From the IMG/VR virus record IMGVR_UViG_3300046005_001038, positions 1 through 64,000 of that record: DNA of 64,000 bases; one strand, 5' to 3'. Shown one piece after another: positions 1 to 7,540 of this stretch. Source of the stretch: a virus. The notes below the pieces were generated by a model that made no database searches, was not told where the DNA came from, and worked only from the letters and a program-made list of their open reading frames with translations. Each line of letters starts with the position of its first letter. Position 1 is the first letter of the stretch. The translations under genes and the position numbers were made by a program.

Positions 1-1
1 A

Positions 2-76
2 AGAGCAATATGGGAGTGTGACCAAGAATTACTCTCCGAACACATGGATGTTAAAAATAAATACCGAGAGATTTGA
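2..76 (+). CDS. 3' end of an upstream gene (partial)
   Basis: A reading frame is open from the window edge and ends at TGA 74-76. It encodes 24 residues ending ...HMDVKNKYREI. The charged composition and direction match the other early genes, so I read it as the C-terminus of a gene that starts outside the window. Nothing in it allows a functional call. It shows that the phage genome continues to the left. Confidence 0.5.
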   Translation, partial: RAIWECDQELLSEHMDVKNKYREI

Positions 77-84
77 TTATTAAG

Positions 85-113
85 TTTACTTTATGGTAAT
101 TATGTGATACGAT
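85..113 (+). promoter_or_regulatory. sigma70-type promoter for the first GIY-YIG gene
   Basis: TTTACT (85-90), a 17-nt spacer and TACGAT (108-113). The expected start point falls at about 119-121, the first bases of the structured leader at 118-169. The promoter at 8822-8850 has the same distance to its leader element. Confidence 0.55.
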
Positions 114-117
114 AGTT

Positions 118-169
118 AAATGCAGATAGGTTCGCTACCGATAAGCCCTTTAGTAAGGTTTCTGCATTT
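118..169 (+). promoter_or_regulatory. Structured leader element, copy 1 (upstream of homing endonuclease)
   Basis: A perfect 9-bp stem (118-126 with 161-169) encloses exactly 34 nt. Inside are a small TCG/CGA hairpin and a second hairpin whose 9-nt loop CTTTAGTAA (148-156) is closed by CC/GG. Copy 2 at 8855-8904 has the same layout with a different P1 sequence, an equal 34-nt interior, loop CTTTAGCAA and closing pairs GG/CC. Copy 3, at the right edge, has loop CTTCAGTAA and GC/GC. The downstream stretch to the start codon (TTCACATTATCCAATTACT and TAAGGATTCA) is also shared with copy 3. This looks like a conserved 5' UTR RNA structure. Confidence 0.6.
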
Positions 170-216
170 AGTATCCACTATTCACATTATCCAATTACTA
201 TAAGGATTCACAAATT

Positions 217-924
217 ATGACAAAAGAAGTAAAATTAAAAGAAAAAGATTTTTATGTTTATACACATTCTCTCGAAGGAGAACCTCCATTTTATGTCGGT
301 AAGGGACTTTTAAAAAGAGTTAAGTTGATTTCACGAAAAAACAAATATCACACAAATATAGTAAATAAATACGGAAAAGAAAATATCATTGTTCGTTCAA
401 TGTTATGTAGGTCTGAACAACACGCTTTAGATTTAGAGGTTAAAATGATAGCTGCTTTAAGAAATGGCGGTGTGAAACTTACCAATATGACAGATGGAGG
501 AGAAGGAGCATCAGGATATATTACATCCGAAGAAACTAGAATTAAACTGTCTGTTGCAAACACGGGTAAGATTCGGTCTGATGAAACCAGAGCTAAAATC
601 TCGGTAGCTGCCACAGGTAGAGTTATTTCTGAAGAAACAAGGGAAAAGCTATCTACATCACATAAAGGCAATGCTATATCCGATGAAACAAAAGCTAAAA
701 TTAAAGCTGCTGCTATTGGAAGGGTTAAGTCTGAAGAACATCGAGCAAAGTTAGCCGCAGCTCAAACTGGAAAAGTCTATTCTGAAGAATCCAAAGCTAA
801 AATGTCAGCATCTAAAAAAGGTCGTGTTATACCAGATGAACATAAAGCTAAATTATCCGCCGCTGCTAAATCATATTGGAAGAAACGAAAACTAGATGAA
901 ATGACTATCGTAACAGTAGAATAA
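217..924 (+). CDS. GIY-YIG homing endonuclease with NUMOD3 repeats
   Basis: 235 residues. Residues about 12-95 form a GIY-YIG nuclease domain (FYVYTHS...FYVGKG, then ...TNMTDGGEGASG). Residues about 100-222 hold seven imperfect 17-residue repeats of the type SEETRAKISVAATGR, which are NUMOD3 DNA-binding modules. Such proteins nick or cut a specific DNA site to spread their own gene. The start follows TAAGGA. The gene has its own promoter and structured leader (85-169) and is not overlapped by neighbours, as expected for a free-standing mobile gene. The target site cannot be read from the sequence. Confidence 0.9.
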   Translation: MTKEVKLKEKDFYVYTHSLEGEPPFYVGKGLLKRVKLISRKNKYHTNIVNKYGKENIIVRSMLCRSEQHALDLEVKMIAALRNGGVKLTNMTDGGEGASGYITSEETRIKLSVANTGKIRSDETRAKISVAATGRVISEETREKLSTSHKGNAISDETKAKIKAAAIGRVKSEEHRAKLAAAQTGKVYSEESKAKMSASKKGRVIPDEHKAKLSAAAKSYWKKRKLDEMTIVTVE

Positions 925-988
925 TTCTTAAATATCGGTTCACGGGAGTCCGACCAAAACTCCCAAACTATCGTAAGGAGAATTTGAA

Positions 989-1294
989 ATGATAATTTAT
1001 ATTGAAAAGCCCGAAGGCACAGTATCCATGAAAGAAATCGTCAGTATCACAGGTGCGTTAACGGAAACACTCAGAGGTAGACTTCGTAAAGCAAAAGTGA
1101 TTCCAATCGGACTATTGAAGGTCGGATGTCACAAAACGAATCTGTACATTCAAGCACAGGTACAACACATTTTAGATGATGATTATTCTAATCACAAGAA
1201 ACAGGTGAGATACTGTAAACGTAAAGATGTGGATACATTAGAACATCCATTTTCCAACACATTGGCGTTACAAGTAATTAGAGGTGGGTTATGA
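989..1294 (+). CDS. Hypothetical protein, possible DNA-binding
   Basis: 101 residues starting after a strong AAGGAGA site. Residues 10-40 (EGTVSMKEIVSITG...LRGRLRKAKVI) could fold as a helix-turn-helix, and the C-terminal half is basic. No family is recognised. A 5-bp hairpin (944-948 with 960-964) lies in the gap upstream. It overlaps the next gene by ATGA and begins an operon that leads into DNA ligase. Confidence 0.7.
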   Translation: MIIYIEKPEGTVSMKEIVSITGALTETLRGRLRKAKVIPIGLLKVGCHKTNLYIQAQVQHILDDDYSNHKKQVRYCKRKDVDTLEHPFSNTLALQVIRGGL

Positions 1295-1584
1295 GTGTTA
1301 AAACGGGAGATTGTATTTACTTTGTACACCATAGGTTGAACGAAATAAAAGAAATTGTAGTAACAGAAGAACAAGCGGATAATATCAACCGTAAATTCGT
1401 TGATTTTGAATTACAGAACCTATTGCAGATGCGAATGTTCGATAACTATAACGATGCTGAAAAGTTCTTATCGGAATTAAACGAATCGTTAATCGCGCAT
1501 TATGAACGTGATATTGAATTGATAACTGATAAAATTGAATTTTTGAAAACACAGAAACCTAGACTAATTAGAGGTGTGATATGA
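1291..1584 (+). CDS. Hypothetical protein
   Basis: 97 residues, overlapping its neighbours by 4 nt on both sides. The N-terminus resembles small phage proteins with a short beta-rich head (GDCIYFVHHRLNEIKEIVV), followed by an acidic alpha-helical half. No function is recognised. Its coupling to the ligase gene suggests co-expression in early DNA metabolism. Confidence 0.7.
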   Translation: MSVKTGDCIYFVHHRLNEIKEIVVTEEQADNINRKFVDFELQNLLQMRMFDNYNDAEKFLSELNESLIAHYERDIELITDKIEFLKTQKPRLIRGVI

Positions 1585-2462
1585 AACCATTTAAACCAAT
1601 GTTAGCTGCAACTATCAAAGATGTAGGGAAAGATGTAAAGTTCCCATGTGAAGTGAGCTTAAAGCTCGATGGAGTGCGGATGATTGTGATTGATTCAGTT
1701 TGTATGAGTCGAAGTATGAAACCTATTCCAAACCTAGCAATTCAAGCAAAATTCGGTAGACCTGAATTCAACGGATTAGATGGAGAATTGATTGTGGGAC
1801 AACCTAACGCTGAAGATGTGTTTAACCTGACTACAAGTCAAGTGATGACAATTAAGGGTTCAACAGCAGGTGTCACCTTCCATGTGTTCGATATGATTAC
1901 TGAAGGTACTAGAAAATTAAAGTTAAATAACATAGATTCGTTAGCTTTTATTCACCCTGAAATTAAACCCGTGTACAATGAAACCTGTGACTCCCTAGCA
2001 GATGTATTAAGTTTAGAAGAACGTGCCTTATCGTGCGGTTATGAAGGGATTATGATACGTTGCAAAGACGGTTACAAACAAGGTCGCAGTACCATTAAAG
2101 AAGGTTATTTGATGAAGCTAAAACGATTCGCGCAAGATGAGTGTATTGTTGTCGGATTTGAAGAAAAAATGACAAATCAAAATCTATCCTTTACAAACGA
2201 AGTTGGTGCGACAGCAAGAAGTTCGAGCAAAGCAGGGTTAGTTCCGACAGGTACATTAGGAGCTGTTAATGTGATGGATATCGTAACAGGTGTTGAATTT
2301 AGTATTGGTTCTGGTTTTAATGATGAATTACGTCAAGAAATTTGGAATAATCAAGATGATTATGTTGGTAAAATAATTACCTATAAACATTTTCCTATCG
2401 GTGTTGTTAGCAAGCCAAGATTGCCCACTTTTATCGGATTCCGCCACGAGGATGATATGTGA
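1581..2462 (+). CDS. ATP-dependent DNA ligase
   Basis: 293 residues, close in size to small phage ligases. The nucleotidyltransferase motifs appear in order: motif I SLKLDGVR (Lys28 is the adenylated lysine), motif III DGELIVG, motif IIIa FHVFDM, motif IV YEGIMIR and motif V LMKLKRF. The C-terminal part (from about residue 195, ...ECIVVGFEEK) fits the OB-fold domain. It would seal nicks during replication and recombination using ATP. The start codon overlaps the preceding gene (ATGA). Confidence 0.95.
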   Translation: MKPFKPMLAATIKDVGKDVKFPCEVSLKLDGVRMIVIDSVCMSRSMKPIPNLAIQAKFGRPEFNGLDGELIVGQPNAEDVFNLTTSQVMTIKGSTAGVTFHVFDMITEGTRKLKLNNIDSLAFIHPEIKPVYNETCDSLADVLSLEERALSCGYEGIMIRCKDGYKQGRSTIKEGYLMKLKRFAQDECIVVGFEEKMTNQNLSFTNEVGATARSSSKAGLVPTGTLGAVNVMDIVTGVEFSIGSGFNDELRQEIWNNQDDYVGKIITYKHFPIGVVSKPRLPTFIGFRHEDDM

Positions 2463-2707
2463 TGAATAAAATGAAAAAGTTACATAGAATCATTCCTAGT
2501 TGGAGTCGTTCAGATGAATATAAGCAGACTTTAACAACACTAGAATTGTTAGATGAAGGAATGAAATACTGTGAAACGAAGTCTTGGAAAATAAGATTCT
2601 TGACAGAATGTATGGGTAGAATGATTGATGAGTTAGGTGTAGATACTCGCACAGTGCTAAGAATCTTAGATTTAGAAAATACTTTTAACGAGGTTGAAGA
2701 TGAATAA
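2462..2707 (+). CDS. Hypothetical protein
   Basis: 81 residues from ATG 2462, which overlaps the ligase stop. An in-frame GTG at 2459 is also possible. The predicted protein is helical and charged (KLHRIIPSWSRSDEYKQTL...). No domain is recognised. Confidence 0.65.
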   Translation: MNKMKKLHRIIPSWSRSDEYKQTLTTLELLDEGMKYCETKSWKIRFLTECMGRMIDELGVDTRTVLRILDLENTFNEVEDE

Positions 2708-2954
2708 ATACGAAGAATTTAAGCTCAAATGTATTGAGCGTACTGACGATGAAGGTTATATATCCGAAGGATTTGTACTTAAAATAAATGGTTATGAGGT
2801 ACGTTATCTGTATATTGATGAAGATGAACGAGAATTTATATTCGTTGATTATGTTGGTGGAATTACGCTATCGAATAACATTTATGCGTTTGAGGTGGAT
2901 GAAAATCGCGAGTATAAAATTGAATGGTTTGTGTTGGAGAAAGAAGATGTTTAA
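2700..2954 (+). CDS. Hypothetical acidic protein
   Basis: 84 residues from ATG 2700, preceded by GAGG. The start lies inside the end of the previous gene. The protein is acidic and probably beta-rich (GFVLKINGYEVRYLYIDEDEREF is part of a strand pattern). No family is recognised. Confidence 0.65.
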   Translation: MNKYEEFKLKCIERTDDEGYISEGFVLKINGYEVRYLYIDEDEREFIFVDYVGGITLSNNIYAFEVDENREYKIEWFVLEKEDV

Positions 2955-3516
2955 ATTTAAACGTGATGACTTAGTTATTATCAAAAATACGATAGGTACG
3001 AGAAACGAAGTGTTCTCGATAAAATCAGTTGATAAGGAGTGTGGGTTCTATATTAGTGCGGATGGACGCGCTTATCGAGAAGATGAAATTGAATTATGGA
3101 GTCCGATGAAAGATTTAACTGGAGGGTATAAAATGAAAAAAGTAGAATTAGGTAAGAAGTATAAAACAAACGATGGGCGTTCAGTTGAACTAATCGCTAT
3201 TTGTGATAAGTTAGGTAAACCTGTAATCGGTATCGTTGATGGGCATAGTGAAATAACACAATGGACTATAGATGGTCGTAAATGGAAAGAAGATGCTGAT
3301 GTGTATTTAGATTTGGTTGAAGTCGCACCTTACGCTGATTTTAAAGTGGATGATAAGGTATCGGTATATCACGCTAATACTGATTCTTATACACACTATC
3401 ATTTTGCAGGTATTGATGATAATGGTAATGCTCTGGTATTTGCTAACGGAGAATCATCATGGACTACGAATGGTACAGTGTTATACTTTAACAATGTTTT
3501 AAAAGGAGATTTGTGA
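2947..3516 (+). CDS. Hypothetical two-part protein, possible gene fusion
   Basis: 189 residues from ATG 2947. About 62 residues in, an in-frame ATG at 3133 is preceded by a strong site (GGAGGGTATAAA). No stop lies between, so the frame makes either one fused protein or two products (long, and short from 3133). The N-terminal part (KFKRDDLVIIKNTIG) resembles small SH3-like phage domains. The C-terminal part has a repeated DGR/DGNA beta pattern. Function unknown. Confidence 0.65.
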   Translation: MFKFKRDDLVIIKNTIGTRNEVFSIKSVDKECGFYISADGRAYREDEIELWSPMKDLTGGYKMKKVELGKKYKTNDGRSVELIAICDKLGKPVIGIVDGHSEITQWTIDGRKWKEDADVYLDLVEVAPYADFKVDDKVSVYHANTDSYTHYHFAGIDDNGNALVFANGESSWTTNGTVLYFNNVLKGDL

Positions 3517-3668
3517 TGACTAACAAATATGGCTTAAAAGATGTGAGAACGATGATTGAACGGCTTGCACATTATTATTCAACACAGTTTCCTGACAATT
3601 CCGATGTTGAAAATTGGCTAATGGCTGAGAACGAAGTTTTAGAGATTGTAGAAAATCGTAAGATTTGA
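3516..3668 (+). CDS. Small hypothetical protein
   Basis: 50 residues. The start overlaps the previous stop (TGATG) after AAAGGAGA. It is helical and acidic (NKYGLKDVRTMIERLAHYY). It ends just before the promoter at 3669. No function is recognised. Confidence 0.6.
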   Translation: MTNKYGLKDVRTMIERLAHYYSTQFPDNSDVENWLMAENEVLEIVENRKI

Positions 3669-3729
3669 TTGACAACAACGCAAATTACTTTAAAATAAGT
3701 TCCGAAGTCGAGGTTTTCTTGCTTCGGAA
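3669..3729 (+). promoter_or_regulatory. Promoter with adjoining hairpin
   Basis: TTGACA (3669-3674), a 16-nt spacer and TAAAAT (3691-3696). An 8-bp perfect hairpin follows (3700-3707 with 3722-3729), then the AGGAGA of the next gene. The hairpin has no T-run, so it is more likely a leader hairpin than a terminator. Confidence 0.5.
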
Positions 3730-3744
3730 TCTAGGAGAATAAAA

Positions 3745-3918
3745 ATGGAAACATGGGTACTAATAATTATTTTACTTGGTGGTAACTCACCTGTGATTTC
3801 TTCAGTTGAGTTTAAAGGTAAAGAAAATTGTATGACAGCTAAATCAGATTTGCATAATTCAACTGTTATAGGACGGTCTAAAATTGACTGTTATTTGAAA
3901 TATGGAGAGTTAAAATGA
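3745..3918 (+). CDS. Small protein with hydrophobic N-terminus
   Basis: 57 residues after TAGGAGA. It has a hydrophobic N-terminal segment (METWVLIIILLGG) followed by a polar part with two cysteines (GKENCMTAK...SKIDCYLK). The gene at 19412-19627 encodes a protein of the same design, so the two may be related. It may be a signal peptide or membrane anchor with a disulfide-bonded periplasmic part. Function unknown. Confidence 0.6.
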   Translation: METWVLIIILLGGNSPVISSVEFKGKENCMTAKSDLHNSTVIGRSKIDCYLKYGELK

Positions 3919-4076
3919 AAGTGAAAGAATTGATTGAATTACTATCTGTAATGAATGAAGAATTAGAAGTTAAGACCTTTAGTAAGGTTGCTGGTTATGT
4001 TCCATTGGAGTATTCAGAAGTTAGTTATACAGTAGAATATGAAGATGAAGTTGGTTTTATTGTGATAGGAGAATGA
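3915..4076 (+). CDS. Small hypothetical protein
   Basis: 53 residues, start overlapping the previous gene (ATGA). The pattern MKVKELIELLSVMNEELEV...YTVEYEDEVGFIVIGE is common in small phage proteins of unknown role. Its coding sequence contains CCTTTAGTAAGGTTGCTGG (about 3976-3995), nearly identical to part of the leader element at 144-164. This is probably coincidence. Confidence 0.65.
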   Translation: MKVKELIELLSVMNEELEVKTFSKVAGYVPLEYSEVSYTVEYEDEVGFIVIGE

Positions 4077-4078
4077 AA

Positions 4079-4882
4079 ATGAGTTTATTAAGTACGGCAA
4101 TTAAAGCAACACAAAAGCAAGGAATGCGTGCTTGTTTGTATGGTCTGGAAGGAGTAGGCAAGTCTAGCCTTGCTGGGAGCTTGAATAATACGTTATATAT
4201 TGCTGCTGAAAAAGGGTACACTAACTTAGATTTAGAACGCAATACCGTTGTTGAAATCAATGAATTTACAGATTTGTTGAACTTGTTTTCAGAAGTCAAC
4301 AGTTTGATTTCATCAGGTGAAAATAAATTTGAAAATATCGTTATTGATTCTGTATCAGCAGTAGAACGAATGTTACACAGATATATTATTAGTACCGACC
4401 CTAAGTCTGTTAATAATCCAAATATCACAATGCTCTCAGCTCTGACAGGTTATGGGTCTGCGTTTAACGTAGCTAATCGGTATTTTACGGACGTATTAGC
4501 ATGGGGGGATTTCTTCGTATCGCAAGGAATTAACTTTATTTTTACGGCACATTGTTTTACGGACGTGCAGAAGGATAGTGAATATCAGATGGAGTTCAAT
4601 TTCATTGACGTAAATTTATATTCACCCAAGTCCAGTAAAAATATAGGAACTCGCGAACTTCTCACACAATTCGTAGATTTGTTAGGATATTTACATTTTA
4701 GTAAGCCTGATAACAATAACGATAAACCTAAGCGTGTTTTAGGTGTTCAGCTTAACGATAGATACCGTGCTAAAAACAGATTTGATGTTGACGATGTTAT
4801 CACAATCCCTCGCGACAACGCTTGGAACGCTGTAGCAGACGTTATTTTAGAATGTTCAGGCAAAGACTACCGTACAACTTAA
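4079..4882 (+). CDS. Sak4-like RecA-fold ATPase (AAA phage nucleotide-binding protein)
   Basis: 267 residues from ATG 4079, chosen because AGGAG at 4067-4071 is correctly spaced (7 nt). ATG 4073 is too close. Walker A is GLEGVGKSS (Lys28) and Walker B is ENIVIDSV at about residue 87. The size and layout fit the phage AAA family that includes the single-strand annealing ATPase Sak4, a short RecA-like protein. With the DUF669 protein, the Cas4-like nuclease and the helicase downstream it probably forms the phage recombination module. The exact biochemical role is inferred. Confidence 0.8.
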   Translation: MSLLSTAIKATQKQGMRACLYGLEGVGKSSLAGSLNNTLYIAAEKGYTNLDLERNTVVEINEFTDLLNLFSEVNSLISSGENKFENIVIDSVSAVERMLHRYIISTDPKSVNNPNITMLSALTGYGSAFNVANRYFTDVLAWGDFFVSQGINFIFTAHCFTDVQKDSEYQMEFNFIDVNLYSPKSSKNIGTRELLTQFVDLLGYLHFSKPDNNNDKPKRVLGVQLNDRYRAKNRFDVDDVITIPRDNAWNAVADVILECSGKDYRTT

Positions 4883-4936
4883 AACCTTTCGCTTCGCGCA
4901 CACAAGGACGTGTTATTTAATTTTGGAGATAGTAAA

Positions 4937-5485
4937 ATGAACAAAGACCAAATTGAAAAACTAATTGATGATGCAAACCTATCATCAACAGCTTCGTTTC
5001 GTATTAGAGAATGGTTTGCTCAGAACACCTTAGTTTCAACAGAAACTAAGGTTGTAGGACTTAATGATTCACAGGTTAAAGCATTGGGAAAAGTAATCCA
5101 TCAAAAATCAATGAATCTAACACTATTTGAAGCAGAAACTTTAGTTGAAAGTTGGCTTAAAACTCAAACCTTTTCACAACAGATGCGTTGTATTGATTGG
5201 GACAATGCACCTGATGACGCTGTAAATGCAGTTGTTTTCGTCCAGTTTTATAATAAAGATAATGTATCAATTAGATGTTGTGACACACTAGGTAAATTTG
5301 AACGCCCCACCCCGCCCGCAACTCGCGTTGAGGTTGGGCAGGTTTGGGATTTTCACGGCAGTTCGGTAGAAATAGTTATGGTTACTGAATTTCAGATTGT
5401 AATGAAATCAATTGAAACAGGTAATTTAAGTATTGATGATGACATTGACGATTTCATTGAAAAATTTAGACGGCTGCAGCCATGA
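4937..5485 (+). CDS. Hypothetical protein with C-terminal SH3-like segment
   Basis: 182 residues from ATG 4937, after the same TTTTGGAGATAGTAAA site type used by the DUF669 gene. The middle contains CIDWDNAPDDAVNAV, and the end (VEVGQVWDFHGSSVEIVMV) resembles small barrel domains seen in phage proteins. No enzymatic motif is seen. It begins an overlapping run of small genes to 6716. Confidence 0.7.
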   Translation: MNKDQIEKLIDDANLSSTASFRIREWFAQNTLVSTETKVVGLNDSQVKALGKVIHQKSMNLTLFEAETLVESWLKTQTFSQQMRCIDWDNAPDDAVNAVVFVQFYNKDNVSIRCCDTLGKFERPTPPATRVEVGQVWDFHGSSVEIVMVTEFQIVMKSIETGNLSIDDDIDDFIEKFRRLQP

Positions 5486-5682
5486 TTAAGTTAATGGGTT
5501 ATCGCAAAGGGTTTGACATACCAGCACCTCTTGAATTCGCACGATGGAATTATCTACCGAGTGTGAAGGAACTTAGAAAGTACGTTAAACCGCCTGATGA
5601 CTATGGTTTTGAGTTTATGTTGCGCGATAGGCAAGTTCTCTTTAATAAAACTTGGTTCTACTTAGAGAGGGTGCAACCATGA
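5482..5682 (+). CDS. Small hypothetical protein
   Basis: 66 residues, overlapping both neighbours by 4 nt. Composition is mixed and basic-aromatic (GYRKGFDIPAPLEFARWNY). No family is recognised. Confidence 0.6.
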   Translation: MIKLMGYRKGFDIPAPLEFARWNYLPSVKELRKYVKPPDDYGFEFMLRDRQVLFNKTWFYLERVQP

Positions 5683-5849
5683 GCATAGAAACAAAGCTAA
5701 GAGGGGAACTAATTAGCCAGTTGATGTGTGACAAGGATGAGCTACTTCAAGCCTTGAAAGATTTGTTAGCTGTTGAATGTATTGACGACTACAGCCTAGC
5801 GCATGAAAAAGCGAAGGATGCGATTGCTAAATTTGAGAGGGTTTTATGA
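5679..5849 (+). CDS. Small hypothetical protein
   Basis: 56 residues from ATG 5679, after GAGAGGGTG. It is helical (LLQALKDLLAVECIDDYSLAHEKAKDAI), a pattern common in small phage proteins of unknown function. It overlaps both neighbours. Confidence 0.6.
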   Translation: MSIETKLRGELISQLMCDKDELLQALKDLLAVECIDDYSLAHEKAKDAIAKFERVL

Positions 5850-5968
5850 GTATATGGGCAGTAGTTATCGGGGTATTTTTTGGAATTGTCGTAGGAAACG
5901 CGGTTGGATTATTTGCTGAATCACTGATGGATGATGAACTTGCTAAGCTCGAGCGCGTGGGAGAATAA
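5846..5968 (+). CDS. Small membrane protein
   Basis: 40 residues, start overlapping the previous stop after GAGAGGG. Residues 3-24 (IWAVVIGVFFGIVVGNAVGLF) form one transmembrane helix, followed by a short charged tail. Function unknown. Confidence 0.6.
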   Translation: MSIWAVVIGVFFGIVVGNAVGLFAESLMDDELAKLERVGE

Positions 5969-5969
5969 A

Positions 5970-6164
5970 ATGAAATACGAAAGATATGAAAAGGTAAAAG
6001 ACGCATTGTTCCCAATTTTAGACAGCGGAATTGAGTACGCTAACTGCGTATTGGACGTTTGTGTGGCATTGGAAATACCAACTTCACAGACTTATTCCGA
6101 AATTGAAGAAGAATTTTGGGAGAAAAAGACAGACGGGTTAGAGCGCGAGGGAGGTTCAGAATGA
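5970..6164 (+). CDS. Small hypothetical protein
   Basis: 64 residues from ATG 5970, preceded by GGGAGA. It is soluble and acidic with two cysteines (ANCVLDVCVALEIP). It overlaps the next gene by 4 nt. No family is recognised. Confidence 0.6.
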   Translation: MKYERYEKVKDALFPILDSGIEYANCVLDVCVALEIPTSQTYSEIEEEFWEKKTDGLEREGGSE

Positions 6165-6238
6165 CCTTTATTGAAATTTACATAATATGCAGCTTTTGTT
6201 TTATTTGTGGCTTCATGGTGAGAGGGTGGTTTGAATGA
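6161..6238 (+). CDS. Very small membrane peptide
   Basis: 25 residues (MTFIEIYIICSFCFICGFMV...), essentially one hydrophobic helix with three cysteines. It overlaps neighbours on both sides and has a GAGGGAGG site, which supports translation. Function unknown. Confidence 0.5.
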   Translation: MTFIEIYIICSFCFICGFMVRGWFE

Positions 6239-6489
6239 ACACACCTGCACCCTGGACTACAAGATGGATTATGCGTGGTGAAAACAGGCTGCAAGTTGCT
6301 ATCGAGTTTGGTCAGGAAATGACGGCAAATGAATTGGATGCAAATTTGGCTTTGATTGCTGCCGCACCTGACTTATTGGACGCTTTGATTTGCATAGTAA
6401 ACACACATGATTCTCAACAATACACAGACACACTTGTGATTAAACAAGCACGAGAAGTAATTTCTAAAATAAGAGGGGAAACAAAATGA
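6235..6489 (+). CDS. Hypothetical early protein of Ead/Ea22-like type
   Basis: 84 residues. The stretch ANLALIAAAPDLLDAL is the recurring motif of many small early phage proteins (Ead/Ea22-like). No activity is known for this motif. Start overlaps the previous gene (ATGA). Confidence 0.65.
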   Translation: MNTPAPWTTRWIMRGENRLQVAIEFGQEMTANELDANLALIAAAPDLLDALICIVNTHDSQQYTDTLVIKQAREVISKIRGETK

Positions 6490-6716
6490 TTAATGTACAA
6501 GATATTATGATTAGCTTAAATGTGACAGAACAACAGGTAGCTATTGCTATTTATTCTGGGAGAATCCCAAAACCAAACGATGAGGGTGGGTGGTATCAAC
6601 AGAGCATTCAAATGTACTTAGATTTGTGGGAACAATCGCTAAATAAAAAGCGTAAAGATGTGAGTCGTAACATTGTCACAAGTAGTGGAATGGAATTTCC
6701 AAAACATTCTCGATAA
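6486..6716 (+). CDS. Hypothetical small DNA-binding-like protein
   Basis: 76 residues. The segment IMISLNVTEQQVAIAIYSG followed by IPKPN looks like the helix-turn-helix and wing of excisionase/AlpA-like proteins, which bind DNA. The rest is basic. The call is by pattern only. It is the last gene before the promoter at 6723. Confidence 0.55.
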   Translation: MINVQDIMISLNVTEQQVAIAIYSGRIPKPNDEGGWYQQSIQMYLDLWEQSLNKKRKDVSRNIVTSSGMEFPKHSR

Positions 6717-6722
6717 AAATGC

Positions 6723-6793
6723 TTGACTACATCGAAAATAAAAATTAAACTGTGTTTAACTTATGAAGTTGTTAGTCTTCTCTAAAACTAACA
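6723..6793 (+). promoter_or_regulatory. Promoter and leader hairpin of the DUF669 gene
   Basis: TTGACT (6723-6728), a 17-nt spacer and TAAACT (6746-6751). The leader contains a perfect 7-bp hairpin (6770-6776 with 6787-6793) upstream of TTGGAGATAG. Confidence 0.6.
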
Positions 6794-6820
6794 AATTATC
6801 AATCTATTGGAGATAGTAAA

Positions 6821-7510
6821 ATGAGTACATTTAATTTTTTCGCTGACACAAACTGGGATGAAGTAAACGAAGCTGGCGAATCAAAACAAGGACTTCCTGA
6901 AGGTGTTGTAAAAGTAATCATTACGGAAAGTGAAGTAAAACCAGGTAACGGTAAAACCGAAGAAGAATCACTTGTTCAACACATCACATTGCAATGTATT
7001 GAAGGTGCGTTCAAAGGTGCTGAAACCAAAGTGTATTATTCTTTGCGTAATCCTAATGAAACTGCGGTAAACATTGCGAAAAGTAACATTAAATCATTGT
7101 GTCTCGCGGTGGGTTCATTTCCAAAGATGTCATTAGCCGAGCTTCACAAGAAGCCCTTTAAAGTTAAAATTGAACATGAACTTCGTAATTTCGTCGATAA
7201 CCGTTCTGGCGCAGCCCGACAAGCAATTAACGCTGTCGTGAAAGGATATTATGCAATCACGACCGAGGTTGTCGGTGAAGATTTACCGCAAGTATCTACT
7301 AAAGAATCGTTAGTTAAGTTAGGTGGTAGTGTAGCTGTTCCTGTAGCGGCTGTAGCACCACAAGGTGCAAGACCTCCTTCTACTCCTCCAGTAGCAACAG
7401 CTCCGCAAGCTCCTAAAGCACCTGTTGCACCTAAAGCTCCTGTTGCACCAGTTGGTGTTACAACTACAGAAGCTGATGTAGACGCTAATCAGCCAGATTG
7501 GCTATCATAA
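6821..7510 (+). CDS. DUF669 family protein, probable ssDNA-binding/recombination factor
   Basis: 229 residues. The N-terminal 150 residues match the DUF669 pattern (FNFFADTNWDEV...LPEGVVKVIITE...LCLAVG). Phage DUF669 proteins sit beside Sak-type recombinases and are regarded as ssDNA-binding-like. The C-terminal 60 residues are Pro/Ala-rich with repeated APKAPVAP, then an acidic tip (EADVDANQPDWLS) like the protein-interaction tails of SSBs. It has its own promoter and is followed by a terminator, suggesting high expression. Confidence 0.8.
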   Translation: MSTFNFFADTNWDEVNEAGESKQGLPEGVVKVIITESEVKPGNGKTEEESLVQHITLQCIEGAFKGAETKVYYSLRNPNETAVNIAKSNIKSLCLAVGSFPKMSLAELHKKPFKVKIEHELRNFVDNRSGAARQAINAVVKGYYAITTEVVGEDLPQVSTKESLVKLGGSVAVPVAAVAPQGARPPSTPPVATAPQAPKAPVAPKAPVAPVGVTTTEADVDANQPDWLS

Positions 7511-7540
7511 GCAATTAACGCTGTAATACAACTAATTTTG

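Noticed and set aside
118-169. tRNA, hammerhead or twister ribozyme in the leader element
   Set aside because: The GGTTCG and CGAAAC strings recall a T-loop and a hammerhead core, but no cloverleaf, CUGAUGA core or twister core can be built. It is treated as an unclassified structure.
348-671. Minus-strand ORF opposite the first GIY-YIG gene
   Set aside because: Shadow of the repeat-rich coding sequence on the plus strand. No ribosome site and no family pattern.
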